63,061 nt of DNA, taken from Tectiglobus sp963922535. GTDB lineage: Bacteria > Pseudomonadota > Alphaproteobacteria > Rhizobiales > Hyphomicrobiaceae. The notes under the pieces were generated by a model. That model did no database searches and had not been told where the DNA came from. It worked only from the letters and a program-made list of their open reading frames with translations. How positions within the stretch are numbered: the first letter of the stretch is position 1; the number at the start of each line of letters is the position of its first letter. The DNA lies in assembly GCA_963922535.1 (NCBI GenBank), contig CAWUIN010000003.1:1-63061 (forward strand), in the 5' to 3' direction. The position numbers and the translations under genes were made by a program. Shown here one piece after another: positions 9,276-17,164 of the stretch.

Positions 9276-9410
9276 AAGAGAGGTGATGTTACAAAACAAA
9301 GTATTCTGCAACAAAATCGCGTGCCAGGCCGACCAGTATATGCGATTCTGTAAGATGTCCTGACAACGTCGGCTCATTTGCCCATTGCTGAAGCGATCCG
9401 GGACAATCCG

Positions 9411-9707
9411 CTAATCAGAGCTATGAACCAACCAGTCATCATGTCCATGGCGAATGCGGATAATGACAACGTCTCCGTTTTCATCAACGTCGTATATAAT
9501 GACATGTACGCCGCAACCATGAATTCTCACCGGCGGCTTGAACTCATCACGATCCCGCGACAGGCCAGGGAAATCAGATAGTAGCTCGAAAGTCTTTTTT
9601 AGTTTCTCTGCGTAGGCTTCAGCCTGAGCCACACCAAATTTCCGGTATCCCTCAATGTAGATGTCAATTAGGTCCTGCTCAGCAGAGCGGGTAAGCCGGT
9701 ATGCCAT
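9411..9707 (-). CDS. ParE-type toxin (second TA pair)
   Basis: The 98-residue product starts MAYRLTRSAEQDLIDIYI and keeps the family core ...LSRDRDEFKPPVRIHGCGVHVIIYDV... followed by VVIIRIRHGHDDW, matching the ParE branch with a terminal IRxxHxxxDW-like motif. It is of normal family length. Its ATG overlaps the antitoxin stop by one base (TAATG), so the two are translated as a unit on the minus strand. Members of the family typically inhibit DNA gyrase. Confidence 0.9.
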   Translation of the reverse strand: MAYRLTRSAEQDLIDIYIEGYRKFGVAQAEAYAEKLKKTFELLSDFPGLSRDRDEFKPPVRIHGCGVHVIIYDVDENGDVVIIRIRHGHDDWLVHSSD

Positions 9708-9958
9708 TACCGATTTTGTGCCCCGCCCGCTTGCTTGCGCGCCACCTCCAAGATCTGATCTATAGATTTATTGGTAATGCCGCTTGCGAGGCCTTCGTCG
9801 ATCAACCTTTGAAGCTGCTCGATCTTTCCGGTACGCTCTTGATCTTGGCGAATAAGATCTCTGACGTAATCGCTCGCATTGCTATAACGACCGGTCTCTG
9901 TTTGCGCATTGACCCAATCCTTCATCGGGTCGGGTAGTGAGATATTCATGGTTGCCAT
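9707..9958 (-). CDS. ParD-type antitoxin (second TA pair)
   Basis: The 83-residue protein begins MATMNISLPDPMKDWVN and has SDYVRDLIRQD, a textbook ParD ribbon-helix-helix. Its tail is helical and would hold the toxin. The open frame extends to 10009, but the internal ATG 9958 has a GGAG ribosome site 9 bp upstream and matches the family start. The antitoxin comes before the toxin in the operon and is expected to repress it. Confidence 0.9.
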   Translation of the reverse strand: MATMNISLPDPMKDWVNAQTETGRYSNASDYVRDLIRQDQERTGKIEQLQRLIDEGLASGITNKSIDQILEVARKQAGGAQNR

Positions 9959-10072
9959 ATCGCTAGTCTCCTTGCCTCTATAATGGCAAAGATTGGCAAC
10001 AAATGTCAAATAGCGATACTAGATGTCGCGATTTCCATAAGAAAAATTATGCGAAGCGGAACTTATTTTTGA

Positions 10073-10531
10073 TCAATTAGATTTTTTTCTTGAGGTTTGG
10101 GTGACTTCTTCAATCTGTGCTTCGCTCAATCCAGCTAGCCGTCCTAGGCTAGCTGCAAGACCGCGCGGCAATTTTGAAAGTTCGGGAAGTGAAGGTGCAG
10201 CTTGCTCTTGTGAAATATTAGGAAAACACTCGATCGCAGTACGCCAATCTGTGAAACCCGCACGCCACACTAAATCATTTGGTCTTAAGTGGCCAAGTTC
10301 TATAAACTTATGCAATTCGTCATCTGACAATGGGCCATGTTGCTGACCATCTCGTGCTAAATACCACTCGATTTGTGCAGATTGTGTAGGAAGATTAGCC
10401 TTAAACTTCGGCTCTTCTTCGCCGAAATAGTCGGTGTTGACATCGCTAGACCAAGATATTTTGTTTTTAGAAAATAGCCGCCGTGTTTTTTTTTGTAAAT
10501 TTAGCTGCTGCCTTCCATAGTCGTCGCGCAC
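10073..10531 (-). CDS. GYF_2-domain protein, 3-prime part of a split gene
   Basis: This frame contains a clear GYF_2 (DUF4339) domain: WYLARDGQQHGPLSD followed by IELGHLRPNDLVWRAGF and W at about residues 56-96. The tail is Ala/Leu/Glu rich and ends in RKKSN. The domain occurs in many bacterial membrane or regulatory proteins and probably mediates binding. The first 27 or so codons overlap, in another frame, the end of the upstream gene (10467-11015). The two frames meet at a run of nine A on the minus strand (10486-10494). I infer that this was one gene, now split by a one-base shift in the run, or one that uses slippage. Confidence 0.6.
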   Translation of the reverse strand: MRDDYGRQQLNLQKKTRRLFSKNKISWSSDVNTDYFGEEEPKFKANLPTQSAQIEWYLARDGQQHGPLSDDELHKFIELGHLRPNDLVWRAGFTDWRTAIECFPNISQEQAAPSLPELSKLPRGLAASLGRLAGLSEAQIEEVTQTSRKKSN

Positions 10532-11015
10532 TATTCTTTATTTTATCATTCCATTTTTCATCGTAGAGAATGTCAAGCCCTGCTTTGATTGCCTGCAAGG
10601 TATCACGAACAATGGAGACAACTGACGAAGCGTCGATATTGATAAGATTTATTGTCAGTTTTATTTCAGATCTACCTCTTGCAATCACTTCCCGCGCTTT
10701 TTCCAACTCTGACTTATCAGATCGTCCCAACGGATCACTATTATAAGATGATTTTATAACTGCCTCTGTGTCTGACAGGCGTTCAATAAGCTCATCACGC
10801 TCAACATTAGGTATTATATTTTGAGGGCGCACTACAGCTTTTAGCAATTTATTTTCTACACGATCAGAAAAACTTGCAAGTTCGGTATATAGAAACATGT
10901 CATGATGTGCGTCGGCACTTTGAATACTAAGCCGTAAATTGCGGCAGAGCATGCAAAAATTCCTCCAGGCATCTGAGTTGTTTTGGGTGAACGCTAAATC
11001 GAAAGAAGCGGCCAA
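10467..11015 (-). CDS. Helical protein of unknown function, 5-prime part of a split gene
   Basis: This is 182 residues of predicted helix with heptad-like stretches (for example SELEKAREVIARGRSEIK) and no recognised domain. The start is doubtful: TTG 11015 is the only usual start codon in the frame, yet coding-like sequence with residues WRPEWDNDFAEL continues upstream to a TAG at 11088-11090. The gene may have lost its 5-prime end. It ends just past the A9 run at 10486-10494. A one-base shift there would join it to the GYF_2 domain in 10073-10531. Best treated as a fragmented gene. Confidence 0.5.
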   Translation of the reverse strand: MAASFDLAFTQNNSDAWRNFCMLCRNLRLSIQSADAHHDMFLYTELASFSDRVENKLLKAVVRPQNIIPNVERDELIERLSDTEAVIKSSYNSDPLGRSDKSELEKAREVIARGRSEIKLTINLINIDASSVVSIVRDTLQAIKAGLDILYDEKWNDKIKNSARRLWKAAAKFTKKNTAAIF

Positions 11016-11258
11016 TTCGGCAAAGTCGTTGTCCCATTCTGGACGCCACTGATTTGATCGTGCGCGATCATTCTCGCTGAGACCTTTCTAGGCCTGCAAT
11101 CCTATCAATTCATGCTGATCGAACAGCATTTTGGCCTCTACCCAATGTGAAATCGCAGATACTATCTATGTGACTGTCTTAGACTATATAGAATTATTTT
11201 TTCAACTCTTTGGCGCGTTTCTAATGTCCCGGAAACGACCGTTTGCGGGATATGTATT

Positions 11259-11606
11259 TCATCCAGTCTCTATCTGGTCGATGAAAGCCTTTATCTGAGG
11301 CTCAATGCGCTGCATGATCTGGCGCCATGCCCGACCGGAATATCCGGCGGTGATCATCACGACATCCTCGCCAAGGCGGTGAAAAAAGATAGTCTGGCTG
11401 TTCCGAATGGTGGCGTAGCGGTATATCGGGGAATGATGCTCCGCATCCACTCTGCCAAAGCCTGGATCGGCTAAGGCCATTTGTTCCAGTTCCGTGATTT
11501 GCCCCAACGTGCGTTCGGCAACAGGCCTTCCCCATTTGCGGGCGCTGTATTTATAGATGCGCACAAGATCGTCTTCGTAACGCGGCGTTTAGAAAATATC
11601 AGGCAT
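11259..11606 (-). pseudogene. ParE-type toxin (third TA pair), interrupted by an early nonsense codon
   Basis: An ATG at 11606, overlapping the antitoxin end in the usual way, begins the frame MPDIF, then TAA (11591-11589), then TPRYEDDLVRIYKYSARKWG, which reads on as a ParE toxin to 11259 with the core IYRYATIRNSQTIFF and a C-terminal RIEPQIKAF. Without the stop it would be a normal 115-codon toxin. The only other start is GTG 11564, which would give 101 residues but lacks the first strand and part of the first helix. I read it as a disabled or weakened toxin beside an intact antitoxin. Confidence 0.65.
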
Positions 11607-11886
11607 CATCTTCCGCGCGCATTTCGCGCTCGGCTCGTTCGATAATCTTGCTCATATCCCCTTTGCGGTAATTGCCCACGGCGAGCTGCGCATATCCTTC
11701 CAGCAATCCGGCTTCCAAGTCATAAGTTGGCTGATCGGCCATATCGTGCCGGATCAAGTCGCGGATATATTCGCTTTGGTTCTCATAGAGGCCATCGGGT
11801 CCGATAACCGCTTCAAGATGGGCGGCCATTGGGCCTCTCACCCTGACATTAATGCGAGCTTCGCGTTGATCTTCGGCTTTGCTCAT
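11599..11886 (-). CDS. ParD-type antitoxin (third TA pair)
   Basis: The 95-residue protein has a ribbon-helix-helix start (ARINVRVRGPMAAHLEAVI) and the ParD signature SEYIRDLIRHD, followed by an acidic, helical toxin-binding tail ending in AEDDA. ATG 11886 has a GGGGCC stretch rather than a strong ribosome site upstream. Its 3-prime end overlaps the original toxin start by 8 bases. Since the toxin seems damaged, it may survive as an orphan antitoxin able to neutralise related toxins. Confidence 0.88.
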   Translation of the reverse strand: MSKAEDQREARINVRVRGPMAAHLEAVIGPDGLYENQSEYIRDLIRHDMADQPTYDLEAGLLEGYAQLAVGNYRKGDMSKIIERAEREMRAEDDA

Positions 11887-12160
11887 GGTGGCCCCTGTAT
11901 TTTAATCTGACATCAATTTTAATCATATCATCTGTCGCAATGAACATCAATTCTGCGCGACACCATCTCGTAAGGGTGGTTTGTAAGACAACGTTGTTGA
12001 GATCTTTTGTACTCCATCGAAGCAGAATAATTCGATTTGATAGAGCGACACATAAATCGCCCCAGCATACACTGCCCCAGCATACACTGCATAGTCTGTG
12101 CAATCCTCATAAGAGTTGATTTAGAGAGTTGATTTAGCGACAGTCTTTCAATACTGTCGT

Positions 12161-12355
12161 TATCGGTGGTTTTACCGTCGAAAGATATCGGTAATGAAAA
12201 GGGAACACGGTGAGGACGACCCATCAAGGGCCAAATCCGTGGCTGCCCCCGCAACTGTAAGCATCAAGCAAAGTCCGAAAATGCCACTGGTCTCGAGGGA
12301 TTGGGAAGGGCGGACGGAGCAATGACGTGCAAGCCAGGAGACCTGCCACCGTTAC
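12161..12355 (+). promoter_or_regulatory. Cobalamin (AdoCbl) riboswitch
   Basis: The core elements are in order: GGGAACACGGTGAGGAC (12201-12217), GGCTGCCCCCGCAACTGTAA (12241-12260), and the B12 box AGCCAGGAGACCTGCC (12332-12347), ending 65 bp before the cbiM start. This is the classical cobalamin aptamer. A hairpin with arms TCCGCAC (12381-12387) and GTGCGGGA (12393-12400) then overlaps the GGGAAGG ribosome site at 12397-12403, so control of translation is likely. When cobalamin is abundant, the downstream cobalt transporter would be shut off. The 5-prime boundary is approximate. Confidence 0.95.
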
Positions 12356-12412
12356 AGAGCGATCCCCCAATCATATAAAATCCGCACGGCGGGTGCGGGA
12401 AGGAAAAACACA

Positions 12413-13096
12413 ATGCATATTGAACCAGGCGTTGTTGACGGCGCCAAAATGGCCTTAAGTTATGCCACAGCTGCAGGTGCTTTCGCTATTACAGGCAAGC
12501 TTATTCTCGACACTATTCGCAATGACGGCGGCATCTTAGCTTTAATGGTGCGCAGCCTCATCACGACAGCCTTTGTCTTCTGCTTTTTCGAGATTCTTCC
12601 GCACTATCCTGTTGGTATCAGTGAGGTACACTTTATTCTCGGCGCAACACTTTATCTTGTCTTCGGTCCTGGTGCAGCAGCCATTGGCTTGTCAGCGGGC
12701 TTACTTTTGCAAGGTTTGTTTTTCGCACCATCTGATCTGCCGATGTATTTCGTAAACGTGACAACCTTGCTTGTACCTCTCTGGGCCGTCAGTGAGCTTG
12801 CTAAACGCGTTGTTCCACGCGGCACAGCTTACATTGAACTTAAATACTTGCAGGTCTTAGCGCTTTCTACAGCCTATCAGGGTGGCGTTATTGCGTGGGT
12901 CGCATTCTGGGCCTTCTACGGCCAAAGCTTTGGAGCCGAAAACACGCAAAACGTGCTTAGTTTCAGTGCTTCCTATTCGGTGGTTATCTTAGTCGAGCCG
13001 GTGCTGGACCTTCTTATTCTGGCGGGTGCAAAGAGCCTTGCGCCACTCTCTAAGTCTGGCGTTTTCTATAATCGTCTCCACCACGTTGAAGTTTAA
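12413..13096 (+). CDS. cbiM: CbiM-family cobalt transport substrate-capture protein
   Basis: The 227-residue membrane protein starts MHIEPGVVDGAKM. The family's N-terminal Met-His, whose His2 helps bind the metal, is preserved. About six hydrophobic segments follow. CbiM is the S component of energy-coupling-factor transporters for Co2+ (or Ni2+), normally working with CbiN, CbiQ and the ATPase CbiO. None of these partners is nearby. The cobalamin riboswitch just upstream ties the gene firmly to cobalt/B12 supply. It may use components encoded elsewhere or act alone at a low rate. Confidence 0.87.
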   Translation: MHIEPGVVDGAKMALSYATAAGAFAITGKLILDTIRNDGGILALMVRSLITTAFVFCFFEILPHYPVGISEVHFILGATLYLVFGPGAAAIGLSAGLLLQGLFFAPSDLPMYFVNVTTLLVPLWAVSELAKRVVPRGTAYIELKYLQVLALSTAYQGGVIAWVAFWAFYGQSFGAENTQNVLSFSASYSVVILVEPVLDLLILAGAKSLAPLSKSGVFYNRLHHVEV

Positions 13097-13129
13097 GACG
13101 CATTTCATAGCGTGCCTTCGTGCGCGGAA

Positions 13130-13155
13130 AGTTGAGAGCGCTCTTGCTCTCAACT
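13130..13155 (+). terminator. Hairpin after cbiM, probable terminator
   Basis: A perfect 10-bp stem, AGTTGAGAGC (13130-13139) with GCTCTCAACT (13146-13155), closes a 6-base loop and is followed by the pyrimidine-rich CTTCT. It begins 33 bp past the cbiM stop. The T-tract is weak, so termination efficiency is uncertain. No gene is visible from here to the element at 13353. Confidence 0.55.
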
Positions 13156-13352
13156 CTTCTGATATGGTTGCCCGCCGTCTTTGCAGTGAAGCCCGATTGA
13201 CAATTGTGATGCTGATCTCAAACTCTGCTCACACAACTCTTGCAGCAAACCAAGCGTAAGATCTTGGATACTTGATAAATTCCGCCTTGTTGCTCATTAG
13301 ATTAGATCACGCACACTCTCAAATGCTGCGGTTAAGTGTCAACAGACCACTA

Positions 13353-13611
13353 GTGGTCTGTATCACTTAAAATATTGGGTTAGGACGTCCAAATTTTATT
13401 TCTGCCAAGGCGCGGTGAGTGCAGTGATACGAGTATCATAAGCGAGCCGCAACACCGGCAGAAACAAAATTTGGGCGCCTTCGGTCACGTCTCCCGGTTT
13501 GTGAGGGCGTCGGCCAGACTTTTGCGATGCACCACATCGCCTGCGTCTGACCTCCTGCTCACAAACCGGGATACGTGATCCTAACCTAACATTTTAAGTG
13601 ATACAGACCAC
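13353..13611. mobile_element. Miniature inverted-repeat element, family A, 259 bp
   Basis: Perfect terminal inverted repeats (GTGGTCTGTATCACTTAAAA and its complement) end the element, which is flanked by TA on both sides (13351-13352 and 13612-13613), as for Tc1/IS630-type insertions. Inside are two nested hairpins: an 18-bp arm pair at 13389-13406/13457-13474 and a perfect 13-bp pair at 13493-13505/13558-13570. There is no coding capacity. A degenerate extra end (TTAAGTGTCAACAGACCAC) abuts the left side at 13332-13350. Related copies are at 21317, 29350, 40749 and 47193. Confidence 0.85.
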
Positions 13612-13709
13612 TAGCCAGATGAGGGCTGCTATCTTACATCTGCAGGATATAAACGCAAAGGATCTGGCATTTATTATATCCTCAAAAAGAGTCAGCTGAC
13701 AAAACAATC

Positions 13710-14030
13710 ATGACAGCACACATACTTGACGAACTGGCGGAGACCATCCGCGCGCGGCGGGCTGAGAATGCGGATAAGTCCTACACCCGGCAGCTTCTCG
13801 ATTCAGGCCCTGAGCGCTGCGCAAGGAAGCTCGGCGAGGAAGCCGTCGAAACGGTGATTGCCGGTATTGCGCAGACGGATGAAGAGTTGACTGCGGAAGC
13901 GGCTGATCTGATCTATCATTTACTCGTTTTGCTCGAATCGCGTGGTGTCTTACTGGATGACGTATTTGATGTCCTGCGCAAGCGTACGGGCACCTCAGGG
14001 CTCGCAGAAAAAGCATCCCGGACCAGCTAA
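13710..14030 (+). CDS. hisE: Phosphoribosyl-ATP pyrophosphatase HisE
   Basis: HisE hydrolyses phosphoribosyl-ATP to phosphoribosyl-AMP, the second step of histidine synthesis. The 106-residue MazG-like protein shows DKSYTRQLLDSG, KLGEEAVETVIA and the metal-binding EAADLIYHLLVLL, all diagnostic. Its stop overlaps the coaA start (TAATG), forming the hisE-coaA pair found in Rhizobiales. The other his genes normally upstream (hisB, hisH, hisA, hisF) are missing here; instead a family A mobile element ends about 100 bp upstream. Confidence 0.95.
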   Translation: MTAHILDELAETIRARRAENADKSYTRQLLDSGPERCARKLGEEAVETVIAGIAQTDEELTAEAADLIYHLLVLLESRGVLLDDVFDVLRKRTGTSGLAEKASRTS

Positions 14031-14986
14031 TGCAGCAGCAATCCTTGCCACTTGGTTTTTCGCCTTACCACGTTTTCAAGCGGGATGAGTGGGCACGGTT
14101 GCGCGCCGACACTCCGATGACGATTGCGCCTGAAGATCTTGAGCACTTGTCAGGCCTCATCCACGAGCTGTCGCTGGAGGAGGTTGAGCAGATTTACCTG
14201 CCTTTGTCACGCTTGCTCAATCTTTATGTGCAGGAAGCGCAGAAGCTGCACACCGTTTCACAAAAGTTTCTTGGCAACTGGGATGGCAAGGTGCCGTTCG
14301 TTTTGGGAATTGCCGGCTCGGTCGCGGTTGGCAAAAGCACAACGGCACGCGTCCTGTGCGCTTTGCTGGCACGCTGGTCGGATCATCGCCGCGTTGGCCT
14401 GGTGACAACCGATGGCTTCCTCTTACCTAACGCGGAACTGGAAGCGCGCGATATTATGCACCGCAAGGGATTTCCCGAGAGTTTCAATACCGGGCGGCTT
14501 TTGCGGTTTCTTGCCGAAGTAAAGTCTGGCAGTTGTGTCGTTGAAGCGCCGCTTTATTCCCACTTCCATTACGACGTTGTGAAAGATCAGACGCTGCGGT
14601 TTGAAAATCTCGATATTCTTATCGTCGAAGGCCTTAATGTGCTCCAGCCCGCCCGGTTGCCAAAAAAAGGCGACGCTATTCCATATGTTTCAGATTTTTT
14701 TGATTTTTCGATTTACATTGATGCCGACACGGATATTTGCGAAAGCTGGTATGTCACGCGTTTTCTGCGTCTGCGTGAGACAGCATTCCAGCACCCTGAC
14801 GCTTATTTCCACCGTTATGCAAAATTAACCGATGAAGAAGCCGTTGCACGTGCTCGTGAAATATGGCGGAGTATTAATCTTAAAAATTTGCTGGAAAACA
14901 TACTGCCAACCCGCGGCCGGGCACAACTCATTCTTAAAAAAGGGCCAGATCACTGTATTGAAAGCGTATCTCTGCGCAAAATATAA
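14030..14986 (+). CDS. coaA: Type I pantothenate kinase
   Basis: CoaA phosphorylates pantothenate in the first step of coenzyme A synthesis. The 318-residue product has the P-loop GSVAVGKST (about residues 95-103), TTDGFL, and the family features RKGFPESFN and IVEGLNVLQ, with normal length. The start overlaps the hisE stop by one base, so translation is coupled. A 98-bp inverted-repeat element begins 18 bp after its stop. Confidence 0.96.
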   Translation: MQQQSLPLGFSPYHVFKRDEWARLRADTPMTIAPEDLEHLSGLIHELSLEEVEQIYLPLSRLLNLYVQEAQKLHTVSQKFLGNWDGKVPFVLGIAGSVAVGKSTTARVLCALLARWSDHRRVGLVTTDGFLLPNAELEARDIMHRKGFPESFNTGRLLRFLAEVKSGSCVVEAPLYSHFHYDVVKDQTLRFENLDILIVEGLNVLQPARLPKKGDAIPYVSDFFDFSIYIDADTDICESWYVTRFLRLRETAFQHPDAYFHRYAKLTDEEAVARAREIWRSINLKNLLENILPTRGRAQLILKKGPDHCIESVSLRKI

Positions 14987-15003
14987 TATACGAGTGTATT
15001 ATA

Positions 15004-15101
15004 CCGGTCCAGACATGAACTGACACATCTCAAGCCTCAAAAAATGCGGTCAATCAAAGCTGCAAACCCAAATCACATGAGTCAGTTCATGTCTAGACCG
15101 G
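15004..15101. mobile_element. Miniature inverted-repeat element, family B, 98 bp
   Basis: The arms CCGGTCCAGACATGAACTGAC (15004-15024) and its near-complement (15081-15101) differ at one base. They enclose 56 bp with no coding sense and are flanked by TA on both sides (15002-15003 and 15102-15103). The end sequence differs from family A, so this is a second type. It lies between coaA and a convergent gene. A long-stem terminator is the alternative reading, but the loop is large and no T-run follows. Confidence 0.55.
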
Positions 15102-15127
15102 TATTATTCATCGAGATGCAAATAAAA

Positions 15128-15162
15128 TGAAAAAGCCATGCCTTTTGGGGGAAGGCATGGAA
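15128..15162 (-). terminator. Rho-independent terminator of the gene at 15215-15712
   Basis: The stem CCATGCCTT (15136-15144) pairs with AAGGCATGG (15152-15160). Read on the minus strand, the stem is followed by CTTTTTCATTTTA. It lies 55 bp beyond the stop of the minus-strand gene at 15215. Confidence 0.8.
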
Positions 15163-15214
15163 CAAGTTTATAGTCCGGGTGTGCAGTTCTGAAATTTAAA
15201 TTTATCGAATACAA

Positions 15215-15712
15215 TCAGATGCAGTATTCCAGCCCTTGATCCTGCGTTTGCTGCAGCAGACAATGCGCGATACTTGCCTGAAAGCCGCTGACGAATGAAA
15301 CAGGCCTATCGGCAAGATGAGCATATTCCGCCAGTGCATCCTGCGCTCTTTTAAAACAGCGATTCTTGGGAATGTCGCTGCCGGCACTTTTTTTGCCGGC
15401 CTCGGCTTTATGCAGCCTGCTGTTGACCTTACGGGCGTGGCTGGTCCGCGTATGAGCGGTCTGGCCATTTAAAGTCAGGCTACCATAAGACGCAGCATGC
15501 AACGGCTGCAAAAGCGCCTCATGGTTGGCTTTGAATTTATCGCGTAGTCTGCGAATGGTTGATGGATCGTCAAAGCCAAGCTGTTTAATCGCTGTTGTTA
15601 CGCGCAACTGAGGGTCACGCTCCATAGCCTCTGCAATAGCGAGCAGTCGGCTTCTGTCATCTATGCCGCTGCCTTTCGGCCGGCCACGTCGTTGTCTGTG
15701 CTTGTCTAACAT
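15215..15712 (-). CDS. Conserved alphaproteobacterial protein with AT-hook-like motif, unknown function
   Basis: The 165-residue basic protein begins MLDKHRQRRGRPKGSGIDDR; RGRPKG is an AT-hook-type minor-groove-binding motif. It is followed by a helical domain with TTAIKQLGFDDPSTIRRLRDKF, which looks like a helix-turn-helix. I recall proteins with the same start in other Rhizobiales but not a characterised function. The middle (about residues 80-120) is basic and the end is helical. DNA binding is an inference from these motifs. It stands alone between coaA and the adenosine kinase gene, with its own terminator. Confidence 0.6.
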   Translation of the reverse strand: MLDKHRQRRGRPKGSGIDDRSRLLAIAEAMERDPQLRVTTAIKQLGFDDPSTIRRLRDKFKANHEALLQPLHAASYGSLTLNGQTAHTRTSHARKVNSRLHKAEAGKKSAGSDIPKNRCFKRAQDALAEYAHLADRPVSFVSGFQASIAHCLLQQTQDQGLEYCI

Positions 15713-15911
15713 TGTTTAGCTCGGGCGAATTGAGAATCATTTGAATTAAACATGCCTGCTTTATTTAAAATAGCCAAGGATTTTAAATATTTGGGAAGGG
15801 ATTTTAATGTAATTTTTATGTTTTAAGTTGCAAGCATACGCTAAATAATAAATTTTTTATTGCGCATAAAAAATGCATCCGCGCAAAATTCTTTCCAGTC
15901 ACATACATGCA

Positions 15912-16907
15912 CTACAGCAGGGATTTGGATTTTGCCAGCTCTAATAAACTCATTTCCGGGCGCGCACCGATATGCGAAATAATTTCACTTGCCGCCAGGC
16001 AGCCGAGGCGCCCACATATACCTATATCTAAATCTCTTGCATATCCAAACAGGAAACCCGCCGCATAAAGATCTCCCGCACCTGTGGTATCAACCAGTTT
16101 TTTAACCGGATATGCTGGGATGGTCGCCGTTTCATCTGCTGAAATAATAATGGAACCTTTTTCACTTCTTGTCAGTGCAGCAAGCTTAACGTCCCGGCTT
16201 ATTTTTTCTGCGGCGATATCAAAGTTATCTACCTCATAAAGCGATGTAACTTCACTTTCATTGGCAAAAACAATATCGACATCCGAGCGTATAAATTCGA
16301 GAAACGCATCGCGGTGCCGGTCAACGCAAAATCCGTCGGAGAGTGTCATTGAAACCAAGCGCCCGGCCTGCTTGGCAATCTGTGCGGCTTGCCTGAAGCA
16401 GTCCTTTGCCGCATCGCTGTCAAAAAGGTACCCTTCAAGATAAAGAATTTTCCCGGCTGTGATCAAATCGTGATCCAAATCCTTAGCCCCCAGTTCAGGG
16501 CTAATGCCTAGAAAAGTATTCATAGTGCGCTCACCATCCGGCGTGACCAGGATAATTGATCGGGCTGTCGGGGCACCACCGTTTGCTGGCTGGGTGCGGT
16601 AATCGACACCTGTGGACTTTATATCGTGAGCAAATATCCTGCCGAATTCGTCGTCGGCGACTTTGCCGATGTAGGAGGCTTTGCCACCAAGCGATGCAAC
16701 GCCGGCAATCGTGTTCGCAGCTGAACCGCCTGATATCTCGACTGCCGGTCCGATCGCATCGTAAAGGCTTGAAATGGTCTCGGCGTCGACAAGGCGCATG
16801 TGGCCTTTGGGAGCGTCGTGTTGTGTAAGAAAAGTGTCATCGCAGCGTGCAATAATATCGACAATTGCATTGCCAATGCCAACAACATCGTAATGATGTT
16901 CACTCAT
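15912..16907 (-). CDS. Adenosine kinase (PfkB family)
   Basis: The 331-residue product (start MSEHHYDVVGIGNAIVDI) carries the PfkB fold: the N-terminal sugar-binding GGSAANTIAGVASLGG (about residues 53-68) and the C-terminal DTTGAGDLYAAGFL with the catalytic Asp. It matches the Rhizobiales enzymes annotated as adenosine kinase, which make AMP from adenosine. Other nucleoside or sugar substrates cannot be excluded. The open frame extends to 17042, but the extra 45 residues are not family-like and ATG 16907 has a GGAGAAC ribosome site. Confidence 0.88.
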   Translation of the reverse strand: MSEHHYDVVGIGNAIVDIIARCDDTFLTQHDAPKGHMRLVDAETISSLYDAIGPAVEISGGSAANTIAGVASLGGKASYIGKVADDEFGRIFAHDIKSTGVDYRTQPANGGAPTARSIILVTPDGERTMNTFLGISPELGAKDLDHDLITAGKILYLEGYLFDSDAAKDCFRQAAQIAKQAGRLVSMTLSDGFCVDRHRDAFLEFIRSDVDIVFANESEVTSLYEVDNFDIAAEKISRDVKLAALTRSEKGSIIISADETATIPAYPVKKLVDTTGAGDLYAAGFLFGYARDLDIGICGRLGCLAASEIISHIGARPEMSLLELAKSKSLL

Positions 16908-17164
16908 ATCTGTTCTCCTGTCCGTACATGTGTGTCGGCATGTGCGATTGGCGAAATTTCTGATGTACCGCTCTTCAGGCCAAACCTTCCGGCAGTAGTT
17001 CAAGGAAACACAGCTGTAAAGACTGGCAAAAATATTATGCAATACTTGAACTACATCAATTCAAAACAAAACTATAAAGTACTGATCAATATTTTCAAGC
17101 TTTATACGCGTTCCGACAAGATCGCACACATCTGCTGCGCGCCCTTAAGGCTCCCTTCGTACAG

